From assembly GCF_002157355.1 (NCBI RefSeq), contig NZ_LYMK01000028.1, forward strand, positions 28,490-92,489: a stretch of 64,000 bases of DNA, written 5' to 3'. Origin of the DNA: Variovorax sp. JS1663. Lineage in GTDB: Bacteria > Pseudomonadota > Gammaproteobacteria > Burkholderiales > Burkholderiaceae_C. Below are positions 16,149 through 22,897 of this stretch, piece after piece. The translations under genes were made by a program, and so were the position numbers. Numbering within the stretch: the first letter of the stretch is position 1; every line of letters starts with the position of its first letter. Below the pieces are notes generated by a model. It was not told the DNA's origin. It searched no databases and saw only the letters and a program-made list of their open reading frames with translations.

Positions 16149-17095
16149 TGCAGCCCCGCCAGCGCCGCGTGGATGCGCTGCCCCTGCGCCGGCGTGATCA
16201 GGCTGGACAGCAGCTCGTTGAAATGCGGCTGCGCGGCGCCCGAGAGGATGTACTGCCACCGGTAGGCCGCCAGCAGGGATGCGCGGATCCGCTCGGCCGC
16301 CTCGGGTCCGTGCACGCCAGGCTGCGGCCCGCAAGCCACGAAGTAGCGCGCGTCCGCATCGGCCTGGGCCTGCAGCATCCCGTCCACGCCGATGACCAGC
16401 GCGATGAAGTCGTCGACCGCCCGGTCGCGCTCGTCGGCATCCAGCTTCGCGTCCTCGCGCAGCCATTCGAGCTCGTCCACCACCGCATGCTGCGACTCCT
16501 CCTTCCAGTGGAAGAGGAACACGTCCTTGAAGAGCGGCGAGACCTCGGGGTCGGTGCCGATGCTTTCGCGGTAATGCACCTGCGTGACCAGCTCGAGGTG
16601 GCAGGTCAGCGCAAGCACCGCCCAGGTGCACTTGCCGAGCACGAACTGCGCGACCATGTTGGGCTCCGGCCCGAACAGGTAGCCCACCGGCATGATGCGC
16701 GCGGCCAGCGCCTCGATGCGGCGGAACAGCGCCTGGTGCTTGAGCTCCTCGTCGGTGAAGCGAACCAGCGCCTCCATCGCGTCCTGGTCGCCGAGCCAGT
16801 GGTCGCGGCTCAGCTCCAGCATCTTGGCGCCGACGTAGCGCTCGACCAGCGCGAACATGTTGGCGTAGGTGCGGCCCTGGATGCGGCCGAGGAAGCGGCG
16901 CTCCTCGGGGTTCAGCAGATCGGCTAGGCGCTCGACCATCGACAGGCTGTCGGGCAGGAACTTCTCGCCGGGCGCGAAGGCGCGGTCGCGGATCACGTCG
17001 CGGTCGATGTCCCAGCGGATGCGCTTGGAGTTCTCGACGCAGCGCGCGTAGCGCGAGGCGGAGGTAGCGGAGGGCACGGTCTGGACGGAAGACAT
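16145..17095 (-). CDS. Ferritin-like diiron-domain protein
   Basis: This 316-aa protein has the ferritin-like/diiron helical pattern. The ATG at 17095 is chosen over a GTG at 17113 because it has AAGGAG about 7 nt upstream. Two ExxH iron-ligand motifs are visible: DEELKHQALF (~115) and KEESQHAVVDE (~195). Further acidic helix residues (VERYVGAKMLE, LELVTQVHYRE) can complete a four-helix diiron site. It is cytoplasmic with no signal peptide. The length and EExxH pattern fit ferritin-like oxidases/oxygenases better than storage ferritins. A 74-aa gene follows with a 4-base overlap. The reaction is unknown. Confidence 0.75.
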   Translation of the reverse strand: MSSVQTVPSATSASRYARCVENSKRIRWDIDRDVIRDRAFAPGEKFLPDSLSMVERLADLLNPEERRFLGRIQGRTYANMFALVERYVGAKMLELSRDHWLGDQDAMEALVRFTDEELKHQALFRRIEALAARIMPVGYLFGPEPNMVAQFVLGKCTWAVLALTCHLELVTQVHYRESIGTDPEVSPLFKDVFLFHWKEESQHAVVDELEWLREDAKLDADERDRAVDDFIALVIGVDGMLQAQADADARYFVACGPQPGVHGPEAAERIRASLLAAYRWQYILSGAAQPHFNELLSSLITPAQGQRIHAALAGLQ

Positions 17096-17203
17096 GGTGG
17101 GCTCCTTTGACACGAGGGTGGTGAGGGTCCATCCATTGTTCGAAGGCGCGCCGTTCGCGGCGATGAGGCCACGGTCCCGGATCGGCGCATGGCGCGGCGT
17201 TTT

Positions 17204-17242
17204 ACGGCCCGGGACCCGGGACCCTGGTCCGGGGTGGGCCGT
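17204..17242. repeat. GC-rich hairpin downstream of the hydrolase-LuxR gene
   Basis: Arms ACGGCCC (17204-17210) and GGGCCGT (17236-17242) flank further GGGACC/GGTCC complementarity. It lies 13 bp past the stop of the minus-strand gene ending at 17255. No T-run follows on that strand, so it may stall or protect the transcript 3' end but is not a canonical intrinsic terminator. Confidence 0.4.
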
Positions 17243-17254
17243 CAGAACGTGTTC

Positions 17255-18328
17255 TCAGCCGGCGCGGCCCAGCCCGGCTTCGCGCGCGCGCACGATGGCC
17301 TGCGGCCGGTTCTCGACCTGCAGCTTGGCGAACACGCTGGTGATGTGGTTGCGCACCGTCTTCTCGCTGAGCTGCAGCGCCGCCGCCACCTGCGCGTTGT
17401 CGCGGCCCTGGGCGATGAGCTCCAGCACCTCGCGCTCGCGCGCGGTCAGGCTGGCCAGCGCGGGATCGGGCGTGCCGCCATCGCCGCCCGCGAGGAAGTC
17501 GCGCACCTCCTCCACCCAGCGCGGCCAGACCGCGTCCTGCGCGAGCACGAGGTGGTGGGCGCTGTGCAGCGGCACGAAGCGGGCCTGCGCGATGCCGCCG
17601 GCGATGATGCGTCCCTCGTCGAAGGGCACGCGCAGGTCGCCGGTGGAATGCAGCACCAGCGTGGGGCAGCGCACCTGCGGCAGCAGGGCCGTGACGTCGA
17701 TGCGGTCGAACTCGCGCAGCATGCGCGCCGCGGTCTTCGGCGAGGTCGAGACGCTCTCCAGCTCGTTGAACCAGCGGTGCTGCTCCGGCGTGCCCTCGGG
17801 CAGGAACTGGCTGGTGAAGAACTGGCGGAATGCCGGATCCGACCGGCCCCAGCCGATCTCGATCAGCTTGGCCTGCGTGTCGGCCTCTTCGTCCAGCGCC
17901 TGGCCGCCGCCGCGCATCCGGCGCCCGCGCGCGTAGCCGCCCTGCAGCACCAGGTGGCTCACCCGCTCGGGGTGGCGTGCCGCATAGGCGATGGCGAGGC
18001 TCACGCCCTGCGACATCGCCAGCATCGGAAAGCGCGCGAGGCCGGCGGCATCGGCCACCGTCTCGATGTCCTTCAGCCAGATCTCGAAGGACATCTGCTC
18101 GATCTCGCGGTCCGACAGGCCGGTGCCGCGCTGGTCGTAGCGCACCAGGGTGCGGGTGGCGCACAGCGCTTCCAGCACATGGCCCCAGACCGGGCTGGTG
18201 AGGTCGAACTCCAGGTGCGACATCCAGTTGCCCACCTTCAGCAACGGCGGTCCGTGGCCCGCCGTCGCGTAGGCCAGCCGCACGCCGTCGGGCGCGGTGC
18301 AGAAGCGGATCTGCTGTTTCAGCGGCAT
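17255..18328 (-). CDS. Alpha/beta hydrolase fused to a LuxR-type DNA-binding domain
   Basis: This fusion couples an alpha/beta hydrolase domain (~1-270) to a C-terminal LuxR HTH (~285-345: LTAREREVLELIAQGRDNAQ then SEKTVRNHITSVFAKLQVEN). The hydrolase triad looks intact: Ser in AMSQGVSLA, Asp in STGDLRVP, His in LHSAHHLVL. The domain may act as a ligand sensor or an enzyme. The start is uncertain: 18328 (MPLKQQIRFCTAPDG, where homology begins) or 18364 (12 residues longer). Neither has a good Shine-Dalgarno. A perfect 14-bp palindrome at 18365-18378 directly upstream is a candidate autoregulatory operator. It is divergent from the TRIC-like channel gene. Confidence 0.88.
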   Translation of the reverse strand: MPLKQQIRFCTAPDGVRLAYATAGHGPPLLKVGNWMSHLEFDLTSPVWGHVLEALCATRTLVRYDQRGTGLSDREIEQMSFEIWLKDIETVADAAGLARFPMLAMSQGVSLAIAYAARHPERVSHLVLQGGYARGRRMRGGGQALDEEADTQAKLIEIGWGRSDPAFRQFFTSQFLPEGTPEQHRWFNELESVSTSPKTAARMLREFDRIDVTALLPQVRCPTLVLHSTGDLRVPFDEGRIIAGGIAQARFVPLHSAHHLVLAQDAVWPRWVEEVRDFLAGGDGGTPDPALASLTAREREVLELIAQGRDNAQVAAALQLSEKTVRNHITSVFAKLQVENRPQAIVRAREAGLGRAG

Positions 18329-18364
18329 GGCGGAGGGGGTGGTGTGGCGGTGGGCGGCGATCAT

Positions 18365-18378
18365 CCTGCCATGGCAGG
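18365..18378. promoter_or_regulatory. Perfect 14-bp palindrome, candidate operator between divergent genes
   Basis: CCTGCCATGGCAGG is a perfect palindrome in the 74-110 bp space between the hydrolase-LuxR gene (minus) and the TRIC-like gene (plus). Half-sites CCTG/CAGG recall lux-box half-sites, but the spacing is shorter (CTG-N6-CAG, against N10 in lux boxes). The position suits control of one or both genes by the LuxR-type protein. Confidence 0.4.
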
Positions 18379-18438
18379 CACGGCCTGTCAGTAACAGCGA
18401 TCTACCATCTGCACCTCGTCCACGCCACCATCACCGAC

Positions 18439-19092
18439 ATGTCGAGCCTGCCGCTGTCCCAGGTGCTGTCCCTCTCCCACGCCCAGATCGCGATCGAGGC
18501 GGCCGCCACGCTCGCCTTCGCGCTCTCGGGCCTGATGGAGGCGGCGCGCAAGCGGCTCGACGCAGTGGGCGTATGCGTGGTGGCCGGGCTGGCGGCCTTC
18601 GGCGGCGGCACGCTGCGCGACGTGCTGCTGGACCGCCGGCCCTTCTTCTGGGTCCAGCACGCGGGCTGGCTGTGGGTGCTGCTGGCGCTGTGCGTCGCCG
18701 CGATGTTCTTCATGCGCTCGCGCCACTTCGCGCTCACCGAGCGGGCCATGCAGTGGCCGGACGCGCTGGGCCTCGGTCTCTTCGCCGCCGGCGGCACGCA
18801 GATCGCGCTGGGCGCGGGACAGCCGGCGATCGTGGCGGTGCTGATGGGGCTGGTGACGGCGGTGTGCGGCGGGGTGCTGCGCGATATCGTCTGCAACGAG
18901 ATCCCGCGGGCGTTCAGCGATCACCGGCCGTATGCGCTGTGCGCCTTCGTCGGCGGGTGGCTCGTGGTCGGGGCCGAGCAGTTGGCAATGCCGCAGTGGC
19001 TGGGGCTGGTGGCGGCAGCCGGGACGGCGACGCTGCTGCGGGTGCTGGCCATGCTGCTGGGATGGCGGTTGCCGGCCTGGCGGGCGGAGTAG
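18439..19092 (+). CDS. TRIC-type cation channel family protein (former UPF0126)
   Basis: This 217-aa inner-membrane protein belongs to the prokaryotic trimeric intracellular cation channel family, formerly UPF0126/YicG. It has about seven TM helices arranged as a tandem repeat. Each repeat carries the signature glycine-rich loop, GLAAFGGGTLRDVLLDRRPF in the first half and VCGGVLRDIVCNEIPRAF in the second. Family members conduct monovalent cations, but physiological roles in bacteria are not settled. The start at ATG 18439 follows the divergent promoter region. No obvious functional link to neighbours is seen. Confidence 0.9.
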   Translation: MSSLPLSQVLSLSHAQIAIEAAATLAFALSGLMEAARKRLDAVGVCVVAGLAAFGGGTLRDVLLDRRPFFWVQHAGWLWVLLALCVAAMFFMRSRHFALTERAMQWPDALGLGLFAAGGTQIALGAGQPAIVAVLMGLVTAVCGGVLRDIVCNEIPRAFSDHRPYALCAFVGGWLVVGAEQLAMPQWLGLVAAAGTATLLRVLAMLLGWRLPAWRAE

Positions 19093-19110
19093 CCCAGCTG
19101 CGCAGCACAG

Positions 19111-20361
19111 TCATTGCGGCGCCGTCATCGCGCGGTAGCCGCGATCCGGGCGTGCCGAGCGCCCGACGGTGATCACGTAGGCCAGCAGCCCGGCCAGGGT
19201 CAGTGCGAATCCAGCCCACACGCACGACAGCAGGCCATGGCTCGCAATCACCAGGCTGCCCGCCCAGGCGCCCAGCGCATTCGCCACGTTGAGTGCCGCA
19301 AGATTCATGGCGCCCATCAGCGTCGGTGCTTCGGGCGCGAACGCCGTCAGGCGCACCTGAATGGTCGGAATGGCCGCCATGATGGCTGCGCCGACGCCGA
19401 AGAGCGCGCCCATGAGGACCCAGGGGTTCTCGCCTTGCCAACCCAGCACGGCCAGCACGATCAGCGCCAGCCCGAAGCCGCAGAACAGGCCCAGCGATTC
19501 GAAGCGATCGGCCAGCCGGCCTCCGATGAGGTTGCCCACGGTCATGCCGATGCCGAAGATGCCGAGCGCGATCGGCACCGTGGATGCACTCAACCGGTTG
19601 ACGTCGGTGACGAGCGGCCCGATGAAGGTGTAGACCGCGAAGATGCTCGCCACGCCGAGAGCGGCCACGACCATCATCGCCCACACGCTGCGCCGGCCGA
19701 GGGCCACCAGCTCCTGCCCGACCGGACCACCGCGAAGTTCATCCGTGCGCGGCACCCAGGCCCACAGGGCGAGCCAGGACAATCCACCGGCGGCGGCGAC
19801 GGCTACGTAGGTCTGACGCCACCCGAGCTGCTGTCCCAGAAGCGTCGCCAGGGGAGACCCGAAGATCGTGGCGATCGTCAGACCCGTCATCACCAGCGCG
19901 AAAGCCTTGCCGCCCTGCCCTTTCCCCACGAAGTGGGAGGCCACGACCGCCCCGGCACCGAAGTACGCGCCCTGGGGGATGCCGCTGACGAATCGCGCCG
20001 CGGCCATCGCTTCCAGCGTGGGGGCCATCGCCGACAACAAGTTGCCCGCGACGAACAGCCCGATCAAGGCAAGCAGCAACGTTCGGCGGTTCATGCGCGC
20101 CGCGGCAAGCGTCACCACAGGCCCGCCGATGACGACGCCGACGGCATACGCGGTGATCGCGTGCGTCGCCGTCGGAATACCCACGCCGAAGCTCGCGGAG
20201 AACAGCTGCAGGATTCCCATGCTCGCGAACTCCGATGTGCCGATGCAGAAGGTGCCCAGTGCCAGGGAGAACAGGGCCAGGTTGTGGCGCCGGCGGGCCA
20301 GTTCCGCCTTTGCGCAGTTCTCGCAGGCCGCACATTGCGCGGCATAGGCTTTCTCGAACAT
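19111..20361 (-). CDS. MFS transporter, AraJ/YdhP-like exporter
   Basis: This 416-aa major-facilitator exporter of the 12-TM DHA1/AraJ type is predicted to extrude a sugar or small organic compound by proton antiport. The ATG at 20361 has a strong GGAGG Shine-Dalgarno; the longer reading from 20397 has none. Family features include ALGTFCIGTSEFASMGILQL in TM1, RFVSGIPQGAYFGAGAVVAS, and the DRFESLG loop. The N-terminus before TM1 holds CAACENC, an unusual Cys cluster that might bind metal. It is divergent from an aldo/keto reductase (177 bp between starts), a pairing that suggests a shared stress or carbonyl-detoxification response. Confidence 0.9.
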   Translation of the reverse strand: MFEKAYAAQCAACENCAKAELARRRHNLALFSLALGTFCIGTSEFASMGILQLFSASFGVGIPTATHAITAYAVGVVIGGPVVTLAAARMNRRTLLLALIGLFVAGNLLSAMAPTLEAMAAARFVSGIPQGAYFGAGAVVASHFVGKGQGGKAFALVMTGLTIATIFGSPLATLLGQQLGWRQTYVAVAAAGGLSWLALWAWVPRTDELRGGPVGQELVALGRRSVWAMMVVAALGVASIFAVYTFIGPLVTDVNRLSASTVPIALGIFGIGMTVGNLIGGRLADRFESLGLFCGFGLALIVLAVLGWQGENPWVLMGALFGVGAAIMAAIPTIQVRLTAFAPEAPTLMGAMNLAALNVANALGAWAGSLVIASHGLLSCVWAGFALTLAGLLAYVITVGRSARPDRGYRAMTAPQ

Positions 20362-20443
20362 GAAACCTCCATTGCGTCGCAGGACGCACTGCCGCACAAG
20401 CGTTTCCGCCGATGAACGAAGGCTAGACGGTCGAGGCGTGCAT

Positions 20444-20467
20444 GCGGGTTAAATGCGGTAAATCCGC
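20444..20467. promoter_or_regulatory. Imperfect inverted repeat between the MFS and aldo/keto reductase genes
   Basis: GCGG at 20444-20447 and CCGC at 20464-20467 flank a TTAAATGCGGTAAAT core. This AT-rich core stands out in the GC-rich intergenic region and is centrally placed between divergent starts. It could be an operator or overlap a promoter. The regulator is unknown. Confidence 0.25.
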
Positions 20468-20538
20468 GCCCCGGACACTGTTCCCGCAGGTCGGGTCCTC
20501 CTAGACTGCGGCGGGTGCAGCACCAAGGGGACCGAACC

Positions 20539-21573
20539 ATGGCATTGAAGGACCTTCTTCCGGGCAAGCTCGGCTTCGGCACGGCGCCGCTCGGCAACAT
20601 GTTCCGCGCGATTCCCGAAGCCGAGGCACGGGCCACGGTCGATGCGGCGTGGAACGATGGCATCCGGTACTTCGACAACGCGCCGTTCTATGGCGCGGGG
20701 CTGGCGGAGATCCGCATGGGCGAAGCGCTGGCCGACCGGCCGCGGCAGGACTACGTGATCAGCACCAAGGTCGGCCGCCTGATCCTCGATGAGGTGGAGG
20801 ACGTGAACGCGCGCGACCTCGGCGAAAAGGGCGAGGTCTTCAAGCACGGCCGCCCCAACAGGATCGTCAACGACTACTCGGCCGATGCGACGCTGCGTTC
20901 CATCGACGACAGCCTCGCGCGGCTGAAGACGGATCACGTCGAGATTGTCTGGGTCCACGACGTCGCACAGGACTTCTACGGCGACGAGTGGCTCGCCGTT
21001 TTCGAAACCGCACGCAAGGGTGCCTTCCGGACGCTGGACCGCCTGCGCGACGAAGGCGTGATCAAGGCATGGGGACTCGGCGTCAATCGCGTGGAACCGA
21101 TCGAGCTGCTGCTCGACCTCGAAGAGCCTCGTCCCGATGGCTTTCTTCTTGCGGGGCGATACACGCTGCTCGATCACTCCCGCGCGTTGCAGCGGGTGAT
21201 GCCTCGCGTGCTGCAGCGGGGTCTGGGCATCGTCGTGGGTGGGCCCTACAGCTCGGGGGCGCTGGTCGGCGGGCCGAACTTCGAGTACGCGCCCATCACG
21301 ACGGAGATCAAGGACAAGGTCGCGCGCATCAAGGCCATTGCCGATCGCCACGGCGTCAGCATGAAGGCGGCCGGACTGCAGTTCGCGCTGTCGCACCCGG
21401 CGGTGGCAGCAGTCATTCCCGGGGCCAGCCAACCGGGCCGGATCGCCGAGGATCGGGCCGCACTGAATCTCGACGTGCCGGCAGACTTCTGGCGCGAACT
21501 TCGTCTCCAGGGACTCGTGGATCCAGCGGCACCGTTGCCGGCACCACAAGACGCTACGACGGCGACCTCTTGA
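20539..21573 (+). CDS. Aldo/keto reductase, D-threo-aldose 1-dehydrogenase-like
   Basis: This 344-aa NAD(P)H-dependent (beta/alpha)8 oxidoreductase is near the aldose/fucose dehydrogenase branch. The ATG at 20539 has AAGGGGA 8 nt upstream, so it is preferred to the GTG at 20515. Catalytic residues of the AKR tetrad are visible: Asp and Tyr in GIRYFDNAPFYGAGLAEIRM, Lys in DYVISTKVGRL, and His in VEIVWVHDVAQD. The C-terminal cofactor-binding stretch VAAVIPGASQPGRIAEDRAA is present. It is divergent from an MFS exporter and followed by a small secreted protein. The specific substrate is not known. Confidence 0.9.
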   Translation: MALKDLLPGKLGFGTAPLGNMFRAIPEAEARATVDAAWNDGIRYFDNAPFYGAGLAEIRMGEALADRPRQDYVISTKVGRLILDEVEDVNARDLGEKGEVFKHGRPNRIVNDYSADATLRSIDDSLARLKTDHVEIVWVHDVAQDFYGDEWLAVFETARKGAFRTLDRLRDEGVIKAWGLGVNRVEPIELLLDLEEPRPDGFLLAGRYTLLDHSRALQRVMPRVLQRGLGIVVGGPYSSGALVGGPNFEYAPITTEIKDKVARIKAIADRHGVSMKAAGLQFALSHPAVAAVIPGASQPGRIAEDRAALNLDVPADFWRELRLQGLVDPAAPLPAPQDATTATS

Positions 21574-21685
21574 TGAAAGCTGTGCGCAAACGCACAGCCC
21601 TGCTGGCCGGTTTGCGAGACATTGGCATCCGTGGGCACGGAGATTTGCAGTGCCCACGACATACCACCAGCTCAGGAGAATCATC

Positions 21686-22141
21686 ATGAATGCCAAGCAA
21701 GTTCTCGCCCTCTCGCTGCTCGCATGGGCCGGCTTCGCGTCGGCCCAGACGGTCCCCGCGGAAGCATGGGTCGGCGCACCGGTCCCCACCACCGCCAGCA
21801 TGGCAAGCCGTTCGGACGTGATGTCCGGCTACGTGGCCTCGGCCGCGACCAGCGCCAGGACGCCGCAGGAGCTGCGCGTCGGCCCGGCCGATGCCCCGAC
21901 CGGTGCAGTGAGCCGCGCCGAGACGGTGGCCGACCTGAACCTGTGGCTGCGCGCCGGCCTCGGGCAGACCGCTTACCGCGAAGGCTACGACCCGACGCGC
22001 GCCGACAACCGTGCACGCATGGCGATGTACCAGCGCCTGCGCAATGGGCCGGAGTACGCCGCGGAAGTCGCACGCATGGAACGCCGCGGCCGCGAGACCG
22101 CGAGCACGGCGAGCGCTGCAGGCCAACCGGCCAGCGAGTGA
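21686..22141 (+). CDS. Small secreted hypothetical protein
   Basis: This 151-aa protein starts at ATG 21686 with AGGAG upstream and a clear signal peptide (MNAKQVLALSLLAWAGFASA). The mature part is hydrophilic, without Cys, and alternates Ala-rich segments with WLRAGLGQTAYREGYDPTRA. The signal peptide followed by SRAEVxADL/NLW-like segments recalls small exported proteins common in Burkholderiales (DUF4148-like), but the match is loose and I do not assign a family. It follows the aldo/keto reductase by 112 bp and converges on the Cys-rich gene at 22182. Confidence 0.7.
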   Translation: MNAKQVLALSLLAWAGFASAQTVPAEAWVGAPVPTTASMASRSDVMSGYVASAATSARTPQELRVGPADAPTGAVSRAETVADLNLWLRAGLGQTAYREGYDPTRADNRARMAMYQRLRNGPEYAAEVARMERRGRETASTASAAGQPASE

Positions 22142-22181
22142 GGATGCCGGCGGCGCTGCACGCGGCCGCCGACCTCCGCTT

Positions 22182-22592
22182 TCAAGGCACCGGACGCTGG
22201 TCCGTCACCACCAGCGCGCAGACCGCGCAGGCATCGCGCCCGCGCTGTTGCCACCACCGGCACCGCGCGCGGATGGGACAGGGAGGCAGCGATCCGGTGC
22301 CCTCCTCTTCCTGCTCGACCATCCCGGCGGCGGCATGTTGCAACTGTCCGATCAGGCCGCACTGCTCCCCGGCCCAATGCGCGCAGCGGCCCTCCTGGCA
22401 CGGCGACGCGAAGCGGAAGCGGCGCTCCGGGGCCGCGCCGTCGCGATGGGCCGCGGCGACGAAGGACGCGTCGATCGTGAGCGGCGTGATCAGGCGCACC
22501 ACGCGCGCGTCCGCGCCCACCACGCCGATCAGCGCGGCACCCGGCGCGGCCGGCGCGCTCGGGCACAGCGCCTCGCCGGAGACGTCCTTCAC
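22182..22592 (-). CDS. Cysteine-rich protein of unknown function, coupled to the 85-aa gene
   Basis: This 136-aa protein has eight Cys in two clusters: C-x4-C-x7-C (PCQEGRCAHWAGEQC) and C-x5-C-x10-C-x2-C (CPIRARCRWW ... DACAVC). The spacing suggests metal or Fe-S binding. It has no signal peptide and no TM segment. The start is GTG at 22592, which overlaps the stop of the upstream gene (GTGA), so translation is coupled. I do not recognise a named family. It is the last gene of a four-gene minus-strand run with an FAD oxidase and a cyclase/AAA regulator. Confidence 0.72.
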   Translation of the reverse strand: MKDVSGEALCPSAPAAPGAALIGVVGADARVVRLITPLTIDASFVAAAHRDGAAPERRFRFASPCQEGRCAHWAGEQCGLIGQLQHAAAGMVEQEEEGTGSLPPCPIRARCRWWQQRGRDACAVCALVVTDQRPVP

Positions 22593-22846
22593 TTGTAGTT
22601 GCCGGGACCCGGGTCGGGCTCCGGATCGGGAATGAACATCCCTGCGATGCCGCCGCTGTCGAGCATCTGGACGGGCTTCGGCGGCAGGGGATGCTTGGCG
22701 GCCAAGTGCGCGAGCACCGCCCCCTGGATCGCCGCGGCGACCGACCGGCGGTCGGCTTCGGAGAGGTCCAACCCTCCGAGATCGACAACGAACCTGTTCT
22801 TCGTCTTGTCGTTCTTCGGATTCTTCTTGACGCTGCTTTTCGGCAT
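22589..22846 (-). CDS. 85-aa protein with Lys-rich N-terminus and Pro-rich C-terminus
   Basis: The ATG at 22846 has an AGGAG Shine-Dalgarno 8 nt upstream. A basic N-terminus (MPKSSVKKNPKNDKTKNRF) is followed by a short amphipathic helical segment (LSEADRRSVAAAIQGAVLAH). The tail is Gly/Pro-rich (GGIAGMFIPDPEPDPGPGNYK). There is no Cys and no signal peptide. The layout (helical leader-like part, then a flexible tail) is compatible with a peptide precursor or a small adaptor, but no processing enzyme of a known class is adjacent. It lies 51 bp after the cyclase/AAA gene and overlaps the Cys-rich gene. Confidence 0.65.
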   Translation of the reverse strand: MPKSSVKKNPKNDKTKNRFVVDLGGLDLSEADRRSVAAAIQGAVLAHLAAKHPLPPKPVQMLDSGGIAGMFIPDPEPDPGPGNYK

Positions 22847-22897
22847 GGGGACGCTCCTGACTGTGAACCAAAAGACTAGGTGACCTTGCTGCAATTC

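Noticed and set aside
15924..17132. A 402-codon minus-strand frame overlapping the diiron gene
   Set aside because: Its first part is a shadow of the diiron protein. Only the last 74 codons (from 16148) look like a coupled gene.
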